Assembly (NCBI GenBank): GCA_024236055.1
Contig: JACKLF010000002.1
Span: forward strand, 496,001-560,000
Origin: Alphaproteobacteria bacterium
GTDB lineage: Bacteria; Pseudomonadota; Alphaproteobacteria; Micropepsales; Micropepsaceae
Reading direction: 5' to 3'
Length of the DNA stretch: 64,000 bases
The number at the start of each line of letters is the position of its first letter. Within the stretch, counting starts at the first letter, position 1. The position numbers and the translations under genes were made by a program. Under the pieces are notes generated by a model. That model did not search any database, was not told the origin of the DNA, and saw nothing but the letters and a program-made list of their open reading frames with translations. Positions 51,067-59,141 of this stretch are shown piece after piece.

Positions 51067-52254
51067 ATGACCGATTCATCTTCTGCCCAGTCCGCCAGCG
51101 CGGGCGCCGCCATTTCGCGCGCGACGCCGGCCCAGAAAGGCGGCCTGATGCTGGCCGACGGCACCTTCTTCGAAGGCGCCGGCTTCGGCGCCGAGGGCGC
51201 GATGGCGGGCGAGGTCTGCTTCAACACCGCCATGACCGGCTATCAGGAGATCCTGTCCGATCCCTCCTATGCCGGGCAGATCGTGGCCTTCACCTTCCCG
51301 CATATCGGCATCGTCGGCGCCAATGGCGAGGACATCGAGACCATCACCCCGGTGGTGCGCGGTGTGGTGGTGCGCGCCGATGCCGAGCATCCCTCCAACT
51401 GGCGCAGCCTGGAAACGCTGGACCGCTGGCTGAAGAAGCACAACATCCCCGCCGTGGCGGGCATCGATACCCGCGCCCTGACAGCAATGATCCGGCAAAA
51501 GGGCATGCCGCACGGCGTGGTCGTGAACGGTGAGGCTGACAAACCCGCGCTGCTCGAACAGGCGCAGGCCTTTGGCGGGCTGGAAGGGCTGGACCTGGCC
51601 AAGGAGGTCACCGCCCGCCAGATGTACAAGTGGGACGAGCTGCCCTGGGCGATCGGCGAAGGCTATGCCCGCGAAGGCGCGCCCAGTTTCCGCGTCACCG
51701 TCATCGACTATGGCGTCAAGCGCAACATCCTGCGGCTGCTGGCCGGCCAGGGCGCGGACATCACCGTGCTGCCCGCCACCGCCACGGCCGAGCAGGTGCT
51801 GGCGACTGAGCCGCATGGCGTCATGCTGTCCAACGGGCCGGGCGATCCGGCGGCGACCGGCAGCTATGCCATTCCCACCATCAAGGGCGTGATCGATGCG
51901 GGCGTGCCGGTGTTCGGCATCTGCCTGGGCCATCAGATGCTGGGCCTGGCGCTGGGCGCGAAAACCAAAAAGATGCCCCAGGGCCATCACGGCGCCAACC
52001 ATCCGGTGAAGGATCTTGAAACCGGCAAGGTGGAAATCGTCTCGATGAACCACGGCTTCACCGTGGACCGCGACACGCTTCCGGATGGCGTGACCGAAAC
52101 CCATGTCTCGCTGTTCGACGGATCGAATTGCGGCATCGCGCTGAAGGACAAGCCGGTGTTCGGGGTGCAGTACCACCCCGAAGCGTCACCCGGCCCGATG
52201 GATTCGCACTATCTGTTCGAACGCTTCGCCGAGGCGGCGAAGGCGCGGGTTTAG
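51067..52254 (+). CDS. carA: Carbamoyl-phosphate synthase small subunit
   Basis: This 395-residue glutaminase subunit feeds ammonia to CarB for arginine and pyrimidine synthesis. It shows GEVCFNTAMTGYQEILSDPS in the N-terminal domain, then a class I glutaminase domain with VFGICLGHQMLGLALGAKT (Cys286) and GVQYHPEASPGPMDS (His and Glu). carB is not adjacent: the next gene is convergent and overlaps the carA end by four bases. Confidence 0.97.
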   Translation: MTDSSSAQSASAGAAISRATPAQKGGLMLADGTFFEGAGFGAEGAMAGEVCFNTAMTGYQEILSDPSYAGQIVAFTFPHIGIVGANGEDIETITPVVRGVVVRADAEHPSNWRSLETLDRWLKKHNIPAVAGIDTRALTAMIRQKGMPHGVVVNGEADKPALLEQAQAFGGLEGLDLAKEVTARQMYKWDELPWAIGEGYAREGAPSFRVTVIDYGVKRNILRLLAGQGADITVLPATATAEQVLATEPHGVMLSNGPGDPAATGSYAIPTIKGVIDAGVPVFGICLGHQMLGLALGAKTKKMPQGHHGANHPVKDLETGKVEIVSMNHGFTVDRDTLPDGVTETHVSLFDGSNCGIALKDKPVFGVQYHPEASPGPMDSHYLFERFAEAAKARV

Positions 52255-52889
52255 CGCCGCAGTTCGATCACATCCAAAAGGGATTCCTGGATCGCCGGAA
52301 TCTCCATTCTGAGATGGTTGTTGCCGATGCCGGTCAGAAGGCCGATCTGGTCGTCGGGCGTGACATCCGCGCCGATCGACGGCGTGCGGCCGGAATAATT
52401 GTGCCACGGCTCCTGCTTGGCGCTGGACGCGCCCAGATAGACCCAGCCGCCATCCTGCGGATAGAGGAAGCCGATGGTGCGCTGGGTGCCGGTGACCTTC
52501 TGGAACAGAAGCCCGCCGTTCACATAGCGGATGTTGCAGGTGAACCAGCTGGGATAGACGATATAGGGCGACACGCCGCCCAGCTTCATCTGGCGGCAGC
52601 GCCAGTTGCCCAGCAGCGCGCGGGCGGGCACGGAACGCGCCTCGGGCTCCAGCACGCGGCGCATGGCGTTGAAGTCGCCCTGGCCCTGATAGGTTTCGGC
52701 AGCATGGATCGCGCGCATGCGGATCGAGGGAAGCTGCACCAGCCGGTTGAGATCTTGGGGGGAAGCCTGCTCGCGCCAGCCTGCATGGGCCTGGCCGGCA
52801 GTCAGAAAACAGAAGGCGCCAATGGCCAGCGCCACAAAAGCCGTAACGGCGGCGCGTTTGCCGCTGGCTCTACGAATCGTTTCTCCCAT
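52251..52889 (-). CDS. DUF4893 domain-containing exported protein
   Basis: This 212-residue protein has a signal peptide (about residues 14-36, ending AGQAHA) and a DUF4893 domain with RMRAIHAAETYQGQGDF, RALLGNWRCRQMKLGGVSPY and WFTCNIRYVNGGLLFQKVTG, then GSGNNH-like LTGIGNNHLRMEI. The family is periplasmic and of unknown function. Its ATG at 52887-52889 lies 20 bases inside the end of fabI, so it is likely read from the fab transcript. A longer start six codons upstream is possible. Confidence 0.83.
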   Translation of the reverse strand: MGETIRRASGKRAAVTAFVALAIGAFCFLTAGQAHAGWREQASPQDLNRLVQLPSIRMRAIHAAETYQGQGDFNAMRRVLEPEARSVPARALLGNWRCRQMKLGGVSPYIVYPSWFTCNIRYVNGGLLFQKVTGTQRTIGFLYPQDGGWVYLGASSAKQEPWHNYSGRTPSIGADVTPDDQIGLLTGIGNNHLRMEIPAIQESLLDVIELRR

Positions 52890-53757
52890 CCGTCTGCTCC
52901 TGACCATTCTCCTGCGGCGTCCAGCCCTTCAGATCCGCGGTCGGCGGCATGCCGATCACGTTGAAGCCGGCGTCGACGAAATGCACTTCGCCGGTGACGC
53001 CACCTGCCAGGTCAGAAAGCAAATACAGTGCCGCGCCGCCCACATGGTTAAGTTCGACGGACTTCTTGAGCGGGGCGTGGGACTTGTTCCACTTGAACAC
53101 CATGCGCGCATCGCCCACCGCGCTGCCCGCCAAGGTCCGCATGGGACCGGCGGAAATGGCGTTAACGCGGATGCGGTCGCGGCCCAGATCGGCGGCCAGA
53201 TACCGCACGGATGCTTCCAGCGCCGCCTTGGCCACGCCCATCACATTGTAGTTGGGCATCACCCGCTGTGCCCCAAGATAGGACAGGGTCACCATCGCCC
53301 CGCCATCGGTCATCAGGCGGGCCGCCCGGCTGGCCGCGGCGGTGAAGGAATAGCAGGAAATATCCAGCGTTCTCAGGAAGTTGGCGCGGGAGGTGTCGAC
53401 GTAACGGCCCTTGAGCTCGTCCCGGTCCGAGAAGGCCAGGGAGTGCACCAGAAAATCGATGCCGCCCCAGTTCTGCTCCAGCGCGGCAAAGGCGGCATCG
53501 AGCTGTTCGTCGCTTTCCACGTCGGCAGGCAGCACGATGGTGCTGCCGATGGATTCGGCCAGCGGCGTCAGGCGCTTTTTCTGCGCCTCGCCCTGATAGG
53601 TAAAGGCAAGCTCGGCGCCCTGCCCGGACAGGGCCTGGGCGATGCCCCAGGCAATGGAATGGTCGTTGGCCACGCCCATCACCAGCCCGCGCTTGCCTGC
53701 CATCAGTCCCGTTTCAGGTTGCGCCATCAGGGCCTCGCGCGGCGTTTTCTGTTCCAT
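52870..53757 (-). CDS. fabI: Enoyl-ACP reductase (NADH)
   Basis: This 295-residue short-chain dehydrogenase catalyses the last step of the fatty acid elongation cycle. It has GKRGLVMGVANDHSIAWGIA with the FabI-type nucleotide loop, DFLVHSLAFSDRDELKGRYV, and the catalytic YNVMGVAKAALE with the Tyr-x6-Lys spacing. ATG 53755-53757 is used; later Met codons at residues 11 and 19 are alternatives. It is third in the fabA-fabB-fabI operon, nine bases after fabB. Confidence 0.96.
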   Translation of the reverse strand: MEQKTPREALMAQPETGLMAGKRGLVMGVANDHSIAWGIAQALSGQGAELAFTYQGEAQKKRLTPLAESIGSTIVLPADVESDEQLDAAFAALEQNWGGIDFLVHSLAFSDRDELKGRYVDTSRANFLRTLDISCYSFTAAASRAARLMTDGGAMVTLSYLGAQRVMPNYNVMGVAKAALEASVRYLAADLGRDRIRVNAISAGPMRTLAGSAVGDARMVFKWNKSHAPLKKSVELNHVGGAALYLLSDLAGGVTGEVHFVDAGFNVIGMPPTADLKGWTPQENGQEQTDGRNDS

Positions 53758-53766
53758 ATCGGCACA

Positions 53767-54987
53767 TCAATCCTGGTAGCGCTGGAAGACCAGCGAGGCA
53801 TTGGTGCCGCCAAAGCCGAAACTGTTGGAAATGGCGGTATCGATGCGGGCATCATCGATGCGGCGGCGCACGATATTGGCGCCCTCCACGGCGGGGTCGA
53901 GTTCCTCGATATTGGCGCTCTCGCAGATGAAGCGGTTCTGCATCATCAGCAGCGTGTAGATCGCCTCATGCACACCCGCCGCGCCCTGGCTGTGGCCGGT
54001 CAGCGACTTGGTGGCGCTGATGTAGGGCGTCTTGTCACCGAACACCGTCTTGATGGCGTTGATCTCGGGCACATCGCCCACCGGCGTCGAGGTGGCGTGC
54101 GGGTTGATATAGTCGACCGGCGCCTTCACATCCTTCAGCGCCATCTGCATGCAGCGCACCGCGCCTTCGCCCGAGGGCGCGACCATGTCGGCGCCGTCGG
54201 CGGTCGCGCCATAGCCGGTGATCTCGGCATAGATCTTGGCGTTGCGGCGCCTGGCGTGTTCCAGCTCTTCCAGGATCAGGATGCCGCCGCCGCCCGAGAT
54301 GACAAAGCCGTCGCGGTTCTTGTCATAGGCGCGGCTGGCATTTTCCGGCGACGCATTGAAACGCGACGACATCGCGCCCATCGCGTCGAACAGTTCGGAC
54401 AGCGTCCAGTCCAGCTCCTCGCCGCCGCCGGCGAACATGACGTCCTGCTTGCCCCACTGGATCATCTCATAGGCGTTGCCGATGCAGTTGGCGCTGGTCG
54501 AGCAGGCCGAGGAGATGGAGTAGTTCACGCCCTTGGTCTTGAACCAGGTCGACAGGTTGGCGCTGCAGGTCGAGCTCATCGCCTTGGGCACCGCGAAAGG
54601 CCCGATGCGCTTGGGCGAATTGTTCTGGCGGGTGGTGTCGGCGGCCGCCACGATGGCTTTCGTGCTGGGCCCGCCGGACCCGACAATGAGGCCGGTGCGC
54701 GGATTGGAAACCAGATCCTCGTCCAGGCCGGCATCGGCAATGGCCTGGTTCATCGCCACCCAGCAATAGCCGGCGCCGTCGCCCTGGAACCGGCGGGCGC
54801 GGCGGTCCACCGCCTCGTCCAGGTTGATCTTCAGGCTGCCATGCACCTGGGAGCGAAAGCCCAGGCGGATATAATCGTCGGCCGCCACGATGCCCGAGCG
54901 CGCATGGCGCAGGCTGTCCGTGACTTCGCTGGCGTTGTTGCCGATGGAAGACACAATGCCCAGGCCGGTTACGACCACTCTTTTCAT
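53767..54987 (-). CDS. fabB: Beta-ketoacyl-ACP synthase I
   Basis: This 406-residue condensing enzyme elongates unsaturated acyl chains. The active-site cysteine is in ISSACSTSANCIG (about residue 161), and the two catalytic histidines are in DYINPHATSTPVGD and ATKSLTGHSQGAAG. The N-terminus is KRVVVTGLGIVSSIGNN. Its place between fabA and fabI, and overall wording, favour FabB over FabF. It begins 32 bases after fabA. Confidence 0.95.
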   Translation of the reverse strand: MKRVVVTGLGIVSSIGNNASEVTDSLRHARSGIVAADDYIRLGFRSQVHGSLKINLDEAVDRRARRFQGDGAGYCWVAMNQAIADAGLDEDLVSNPRTGLIVGSGGPSTKAIVAAADTTRQNNSPKRIGPFAVPKAMSSTCSANLSTWFKTKGVNYSISSACSTSANCIGNAYEMIQWGKQDVMFAGGGEELDWTLSELFDAMGAMSSRFNASPENASRAYDKNRDGFVISGGGGILILEELEHARRRNAKIYAEITGYGATADGADMVAPSGEGAVRCMQMALKDVKAPVDYINPHATSTPVGDVPEINAIKTVFGDKTPYISATKSLTGHSQGAAGVHEAIYTLLMMQNRFICESANIEELDPAVEGANIVRRRIDDARIDTAISNSFGFGGTNASLVFQRYQD

Positions 54988-55019
54988 AAAATCCTCGACT
55001 GCAATCGCTGCGGGGCGGC

Positions 55020-55565
55020 TCAGGCGGAGGCGTTGCCGGTGGCCGGCGCCAGCGCCTCGGTGAACAGGCCCACCCGAAGCCCCTTGGCTTCATAGATGGT
55101 CTTGCCGTCCACCTGCACAATGCCGTCGGCGACGCCCATGAACAGTTTGCGCATGATCACGCGCTTCAGATTGATGATGTAGGTGACCTTCTTGGCGGTG
55201 GGCAGCACCATGCCGGTGAACTTCACTTCATCCACGCCCAGCGCGCGGCCCTTGCCCGGACCGCCCATCCAGCCCAGGAAGAAGCCGACAAGCTGCCACA
55301 GCGCATCCAGGCCCAGGCAGCCGGGCATCACCGGATCGCCCAGGAAGTGGCATTTGAAGAACCACAGGTCCGGGTTGATATCGAATTCGGCCACGATCTC
55401 GCCCTTGCCCTCGGTGCCGCCATCGGCGGTGATCGAGGTGATGCGGTCGAACATCAGCATGGGCGGCGCGGGCAACTGGGCGTTGCCGGGCCCGAACAGT
55501 TCGCCGCGGGCACAGGCCATCAGGCCCTGAAGATCGAAACTGGATTTACGCAAGGGTTTGTCCAC
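55020..55565 (-). CDS. fabA: 3-hydroxydecanoyl-ACP dehydratase/isomerase
   Basis: This 181-residue enzyme dehydrates 3-hydroxydecanoyl-ACP and isomerises the double bond, the entry to anaerobic unsaturated fatty acid synthesis. It shows RGELFGPGNAQLPAPPMLMF, the active-site WFFKCHFLGDPVMPGCLGLD and GKGRALGVDEVKFTG. GTG 55563-55565 is the chosen start because the family begins RKSSF a few residues later. It heads fabA-fabB-fabI-DUF4893 and diverges from irr with 305 bases between. Confidence 0.94.
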   Translation of the reverse strand: MDKPLRKSSFDLQGLMACARGELFGPGNAQLPAPPMLMFDRITSITADGGTEGKGEIVAEFDINPDLWFFKCHFLGDPVMPGCLGLDALWQLVGFFLGWMGGPGKGRALGVDEVKFTGMVLPTAKKVTYIINLKRVIMRKLFMGVADGIVQVDGKTIYEAKGLRVGLFTEALAPATGNASA

Positions 55566-55734
55566 TGGTCGGTATCCCTGAATCGAGGCCCCGGAACTCC
55601 CGGCTTTCCCGCTGGCTCCTAGCCCAAAAAGGGGCATCGGGGCTACCGCAAAAGCCCGGATATCCGGCAAAAGACAGCAGGCCCGGCAGAAGATGGGGGC
55701 CGCCGCTAAAAACCTGCCGCGAACGCCCTATTGA

Positions 55735-55749
55735 TTAGAAACGTTCTAA
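55735..55749. promoter_or_regulatory. Irr operator (ICE box) in the irr promoter
   Basis: TTAGAAACGTTCTAA is a perfect match to the iron control element pattern TTAGAA-N3-TTCTAA. It overlaps a possible promoter TTGATT (55731-55736), 17 bases, TATCCT (55754-55759), so binding would block RNA polymerase. The rest of the 305-base gap 55566-55870 shows nothing else I can name. Confidence 0.82.
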
Positions 55750-55870
55750 CAAGTATCCTGTGGCAAGTTTAGCAGTCTTGCCCCGCCTCTGTCAGGCACC
55801 CTCTGTCAGGCATCGTGGGCATTTGGGCGGCCATGGCGGCGGCCCGAAGGGACTGGAAGGAGAGCCTTTG

Positions 55871-56350
55871 ATGGTTCGGAACATGCGGGAAGCCGCCAGA
55901 CATGCCATGGGACGGACCAGTGGCCGGGCTGCGGAACGCGATCCGCAAGGCCAGGCCGCCGCGCAGGCGCGCCTGAAGGCCAGCGGCCTGCGGCCCACCC
56001 GCCAGCGCCTGGAACTTGCCGGGCTACTGTTCCAGGGCCATGACCGGCATGTGACGGCCGAAAGCCTGCATGACGAAGTCACCCGGGCCGGCGTGAAAGT
56101 GTCACTGGCCACGGTCTACAATACGCTGCACCAGTTCACCGGGGCGGGTCTTCTGCGCCAGGTGGTGGTGGATGCCAGCCGCAGCTATTTCGACACGAAT
56201 GTTCACGATCACCAGCATTTCTTCCACGAAGACGAAGGCCGGCTGATCGACATTCCCGGCGAGACGATTGCGGTGACCAACGTGCCCACCCCGCCCGACG
56301 GGCTGGCGGTGGACCGCGTCGATGTCGTGGTCCGCGTGAAGCGCGCCTGA
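55871..56350 (+). CDS. irr: Irr-type Fur family iron-response regulator
   Basis: This 159-residue Fur-family protein has the winged-helix part LRPTRQRLELAGLLFQGHDR and SLATVYNTLHQFTGAGLL, then the Irr-type histidine region VHDHQHFFHEDEGRLIDIPG. Irr controls iron and heme genes through ICE boxes and is itself destabilised by heme. There is no N-terminal CP heme motif, as in Irr proteins other than that of Bradyrhizobium. ATG 55871 follows AAGGAGAG. It faces away from fabA, the order usual in Rhizobiales and relatives. Confidence 0.88.
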   Translation: MVRNMREAARHAMGRTSGRAAERDPQGQAAAQARLKASGLRPTRQRLELAGLLFQGHDRHVTAESLHDEVTRAGVKVSLATVYNTLHQFTGAGLLRQVVVDASRSYFDTNVHDHQHFFHEDEGRLIDIPGETIAVTNVPTPPDGLAVDRVDVVVRVKRA

Positions 56351-56352
56351 AT

Positions 56353-56438
56353 TCTCCCCTTTGCGCGAAGCGCATAAAGGGGAGATGTCGGCAACGATGG
56401 GTCTGCCGTGGCAGACCGAGTTGCCGACAGAGGGGTTC
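56353..56438 (-). repeat. Structured intergenic repeat, copy E
   Basis: On the minus strand it reads GAACCCCTCTGTCGGCAAC. The first stem is TGTCGGCAAC / GTTGCCGACA, the inner stem is GGTCTGCC / GGCAGACC, and the second is TCTCCCCTTT / AAAGGGGAGA with GCGC / GCGC inside. It starts three bases after the irr stop codon. Confidence 0.85.
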
Positions 56439-56466
56439 ACTTACTAAAGCTGCGAGTCATTCTCAT

Positions 56467-56487
56467 AGATTAGAATCATTCTAATCT
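56467..56487. promoter_or_regulatory. Irr operator (ICE box) upstream of rubrerythrin
   Basis: The 15-base core TTAGAATCATTCTAA (56470-56484) matches the ICE pattern perfectly and is extended by AGA and TCT to a 21-base perfect palindrome. A TTGACA begins at 56489, but no good -10 lies 17 bases further, so whether Irr would repress or activate here cannot be read off. Confidence 0.83.
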
Positions 56488-56550
56488 GTTGACAGATGCT
56501 GCCCGCAGCGCCAGTCTCCGCTTCGATTTTCACACGCCAAGGAGGCCCCA

Positions 56551-56970
56551 ATGCCTGCACTCGCAAACACCAAGACCTGGGAAAACCTGAAGGAAGCCTT
56601 CGCCGGCGAAAGCCAGGCCAACCGCCGCTACCTGTATTTCGCGCAGAAGGCCGACGTGGAAGGCTTTAACGACGTCGCCGCCGTGTTCCGCTCGACCGCG
56701 GAAGGCGAAACCGGCCACGCCCACGGCCATCTGGAATATCTTGAAGAGGTCGGCGATCCGGCGACCGGCGAGCCGATCGGCGCCACCGATGCCAACCTGA
56801 AGGCGTCGATCGCCGGCGAGACCCACGAATACACCGACATGTATCCGGGCATGGCCAAGACCGCGCGCGAGGAAGGCTTCGACGAGATCGCCGACTGGTT
56901 CGAGACCCTGGCCAAGGCCGAAAAGTCCCATGCCGGCCGCTTCCAGAAGGCTCTGGACTCCTTGGCCTGA
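56551..56970 (+). CDS. Rubrerythrin without the rubredoxin domain
   Basis: This 139-residue ferritin-like di-iron protein has the helical bundle ligands in FAGESQANRRYLYFAQKAD (Glu20), EGETGHAHGHLEYLEEV (ExxH) and FETLAKAEKSHAGRF (second ExxH). Rubrerythrins reduce hydrogen peroxide; this one lacks the C-terminal rubredoxin Cys4 site, so it needs an outside electron donor. A strong ICE box lies 64 bases upstream, which ties its expression to Irr. The HdrD-like protein gene and DUF3501 gene follow on the same strand. Confidence 0.9.
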   Translation: MPALANTKTWENLKEAFAGESQANRRYLYFAQKADVEGFNDVAAVFRSTAEGETGHAHGHLEYLEEVGDPATGEPIGATDANLKASIAGETHEYTDMYPGMAKTAREEGFDEIADWFETLAKAEKSHAGRFQKALDSLA

Positions 56971-57079
56971 CCCCCTCCGGCTTTCGCAACTTTGCTTGCC
57001 GCGCCGAAAAGCGCGGCGGCGCGTTGCTACAGCCACCTCCCCCTCCATGGCGCTTCGCGCCGAGGGGGAGGCGCTGGGG
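56971..57079 (+). repeat. Structured intergenic repeat, copy F (divergent)
   Basis: It starts right after the rubrerythrin stop with CCCCCTCCGGCTTTCGCAAC. The first arm here is replaced by GCCGCGC / GCGCGGC, and the final stem is CTCCCCCTC / GAGGGGGAG with TGGCGC / GCGCCG inside. The overall layout is kept but the sequence is the most divergent of the six. Confidence 0.65.
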
Positions 57080-57104
57080 CCATACCGCGAGGACCTGACG
57101 ACAC

Positions 57105-57145
57105 AGCCGCGCGGATCATTTCATCTGCGCGGCTGTTTTTCTTTG
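57105..57145 (+). terminator. Intrinsic terminator between rubrerythrin and the HdrD-like gene
   Basis: CAGCCGCGC pairs with GCGCGGCTG (57105-57136, with GAT / ATC inside) and is followed by TTTTTCTTT. It would end most rubrerythrin transcripts, so the next gene needs readthrough or its own promoter. Confidence 0.85.
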
Positions 57146-57171
57146 AAGCGATTTTATCCGAGGGATAGTGC

Positions 57172-58512
57172 ATGAGCGGCGAAGGCAGCCTGGAAGCCCC
57201 CACACGGCAGATCATCGACTGGAAAAATCCCGATTTCGCCGATCCGGCCAAGCTGGACGAGGAAATGCGCCGGGTTTTCGACATTTGTCACGGCTGCCGC
57301 CGCTGCTTCAACCTGTGCGATTCCTTTCCGCGCCTGTTCGACCTGATCGACGACAGCCCGCAGGAGGATGTCGAGCACCTGGCCTCCGAAAGCTTCAAGC
57401 CCGTCGTGGAGGCCTGCACCCTCTGCGACATGTGCTTCATGACCAAGTGCCCCTATGTGCCGCCGCATCCCTTCATGCTGGACTTTCCGCACCTGATGCT
57501 GCGCCACCGCTTCGTCGAGGCGAAGAACGGCCAGACCGAGGCCGTCCAGCAGCAGTTGGCCGAAACCGACCGCAACGGCAGCGCCGCGCGCTTTGTCTCG
57601 CCCATCGTCAACTGGGCCGGCACCAACACCGCCATGCGCGCGGTGATGGACAAAACCGTGGGCATCGACGCCAAGGCGACGCTGCCCAAATTCCATGCCC
57701 GCACCTTCACCGCCCAGGCCAAACAGGAAGACGGCACGGTGAACAGCGCCGCGCCCGCCTTCGGCAAGCGCAAGGCCGCGCTCTATGCCACCTGCTTCGT
57801 CAACTACAACAAGCCCGACACCGGCATGGATGCGCGCGCGGTGCTGAACCATATCGGCGTGGAAACCACCGTCGCCTATCCCGGCTGCTGCGGCATGCCT
57901 TTCCTGGAGCAGGCCGAACTGGACCGGGTGTCCCAGAACGCCGCCAAGGTGTCCAAGGAGCTCTGCAAGCTGATCGACCAGGGCTATGATATCGTCGCGC
58001 TGACCGCCAGTTGCGGACTGATGCTGAAATTCGAATGGGCGCTGGTGTGCCCCGACAATCCCGACGTGAAGAAAGTGTCGGAGCATGTCTTCGACATCGA
58101 CGAATATGTCGTGGACGTCGCCAAGAAGGAGGGTCTGCCTTCTGGTCCTTCTGGCGGCATGGAACCGCTGCCCGAAGGCGTCACCGTGCATCTGGCCTGT
58201 CACGCCCGCGCCCAGAATATGGGCCCCAAGGCGGCCGAGATGCTGCGCATGATTCCCGAAACCCCGGTGGAGGTGATCGAGCGCTGTTCCGGTCACGGCG
58301 GCACCTTCGGCGTGGTCAAGCCGACCCATGACGTGGCGGTGAAGGTGGGCAAGCCCGTCTTCCGCGCCGCCGAAAAGCAGGCCCGCGGCCATATCGTGTC
58401 GGACTGCCCGCTGGCCGCCCAGCACATCGTTTCCCACACAGATACGCCCGCGCGCGAACCCGAACACCCCATCCAGATCATGGCGCGCGCCTTTGGGCTG
58501 AAGAAGGAGTAA
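57172..58512 (+). CDS. HdrD/GlpC-like iron-sulfur oxidoreductase (CCG domain protein)
   Basis: This 446-residue protein has two N-terminal 4Fe-4S motifs (ICHGCRRCFNLC and CTLCDMCFMTKCP, about residues 37-90) and two C-terminal CCG-type domains. The first has the full YPGCCGMPFLEQAEL; the second is altered to ERCSGHGGTFGV. Related proteins (HdrD, GlpC, GlcF) pass electrons between flavoproteins, quinones and thiols. It lies between rubrerythrin and DUF3501 genes, a set seen in several bacterial groups. It could supply electrons to rubrerythrin, which is inference. Confidence 0.88.
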   Translation: MSGEGSLEAPTRQIIDWKNPDFADPAKLDEEMRRVFDICHGCRRCFNLCDSFPRLFDLIDDSPQEDVEHLASESFKPVVEACTLCDMCFMTKCPYVPPHPFMLDFPHLMLRHRFVEAKNGQTEAVQQQLAETDRNGSAARFVSPIVNWAGTNTAMRAVMDKTVGIDAKATLPKFHARTFTAQAKQEDGTVNSAAPAFGKRKAALYATCFVNYNKPDTGMDARAVLNHIGVETTVAYPGCCGMPFLEQAELDRVSQNAAKVSKELCKLIDQGYDIVALTASCGLMLKFEWALVCPDNPDVKKVSEHVFDIDEYVVDVAKKEGLPSGPSGGMEPLPEGVTVHLACHARAQNMGPKAAEMLRMIPETPVEVIERCSGHGGTFGVVKPTHDVAVKVGKPVFRAAEKQARGHIVSDCPLAAQHIVSHTDTPAREPEHPIQIMARAFGLKKE

Positions 58513-58516
58513 GGCC

Positions 58517-59110
58517 ATGAGCGAAGCTGCCCGCAAGATCACGCCCGAAGACCTGCTGCCGCTGAAGGACTACGACCAGCAGCGCAAGGCGCTGAAGGCC
58601 AACCTGATCCCGGTGAAAAAGCTGCGCCGGGTCGAGGTCGGACCCTTCGCCACCTTCTATTTCGAGAACTACGCCACCATGTGGCTGCAGGTGCAGGAGA
58701 TGCTGCGGATCGAAAAGGGCGGCGACGCCCAGATCCCCGGCGAACTGGAAGCCTATAATCCGCTGATCCCGCAAGGGTCCGAACTGATCGCCACCATGAT
58801 GCTGGAGATCGAGGACGAAAAGCGCCGCAACAGCGTGCTCATGACCCTGGGCGGGGTCGAGGAAACCATCTTCATGGAAGTGGGCGGCCAGACCATTCAC
58901 GCCACCCCCACCGAATATGAAGACCGCACCACCCCCGACGGCAAGACCAGTTCCGTCCACTGGCTGCGCTTTTCCTTCACCCCGGAACTGATCGCCGCCT
59001 TCAGGGACGAAAGCCAGCGCGTGGTGCTGGGCCTGAGCCACAAGAATTACGGCCACATGGCGGTGCTTTCGGCCGAAACACGCCAGGCCCTGGCCAAGGA
59101 CTTCGCCTGA
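58517..59110 (+). CDS. DUF3501 family protein
   Basis: This 197-residue soluble protein matches DUF3501: ITPEDLLPLKDYDQQRKALK, VGPFATFYFENYATMWLQVQ and EMLRIEKGGDAQIPGELEAY are conserved blocks, followed by ELIATMMLEIEDEKRR. There are no cysteines or clear cofactor motifs. It begins four bases after the HdrD-like gene, so the two are surely one operon. No function is established for the family; its constant company with rubrerythrin and the HdrD-like protein points to a role in the same redox process. Confidence 0.9.
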   Translation: MSEAARKITPEDLLPLKDYDQQRKALKANLIPVKKLRRVEVGPFATFYFENYATMWLQVQEMLRIEKGGDAQIPGELEAYNPLIPQGSELIATMMLEIEDEKRRNSVLMTLGGVEETIFMEVGGQTIHATPTEYEDRTTPDGKTSSVHWLRFSFTPELIAAFRDESQRVVLGLSHKNYGHMAVLSAETRQALAKDFA

Positions 59111-59141
59111 CAGCACGCATTTCTGCTATGAGGCAGACGCT

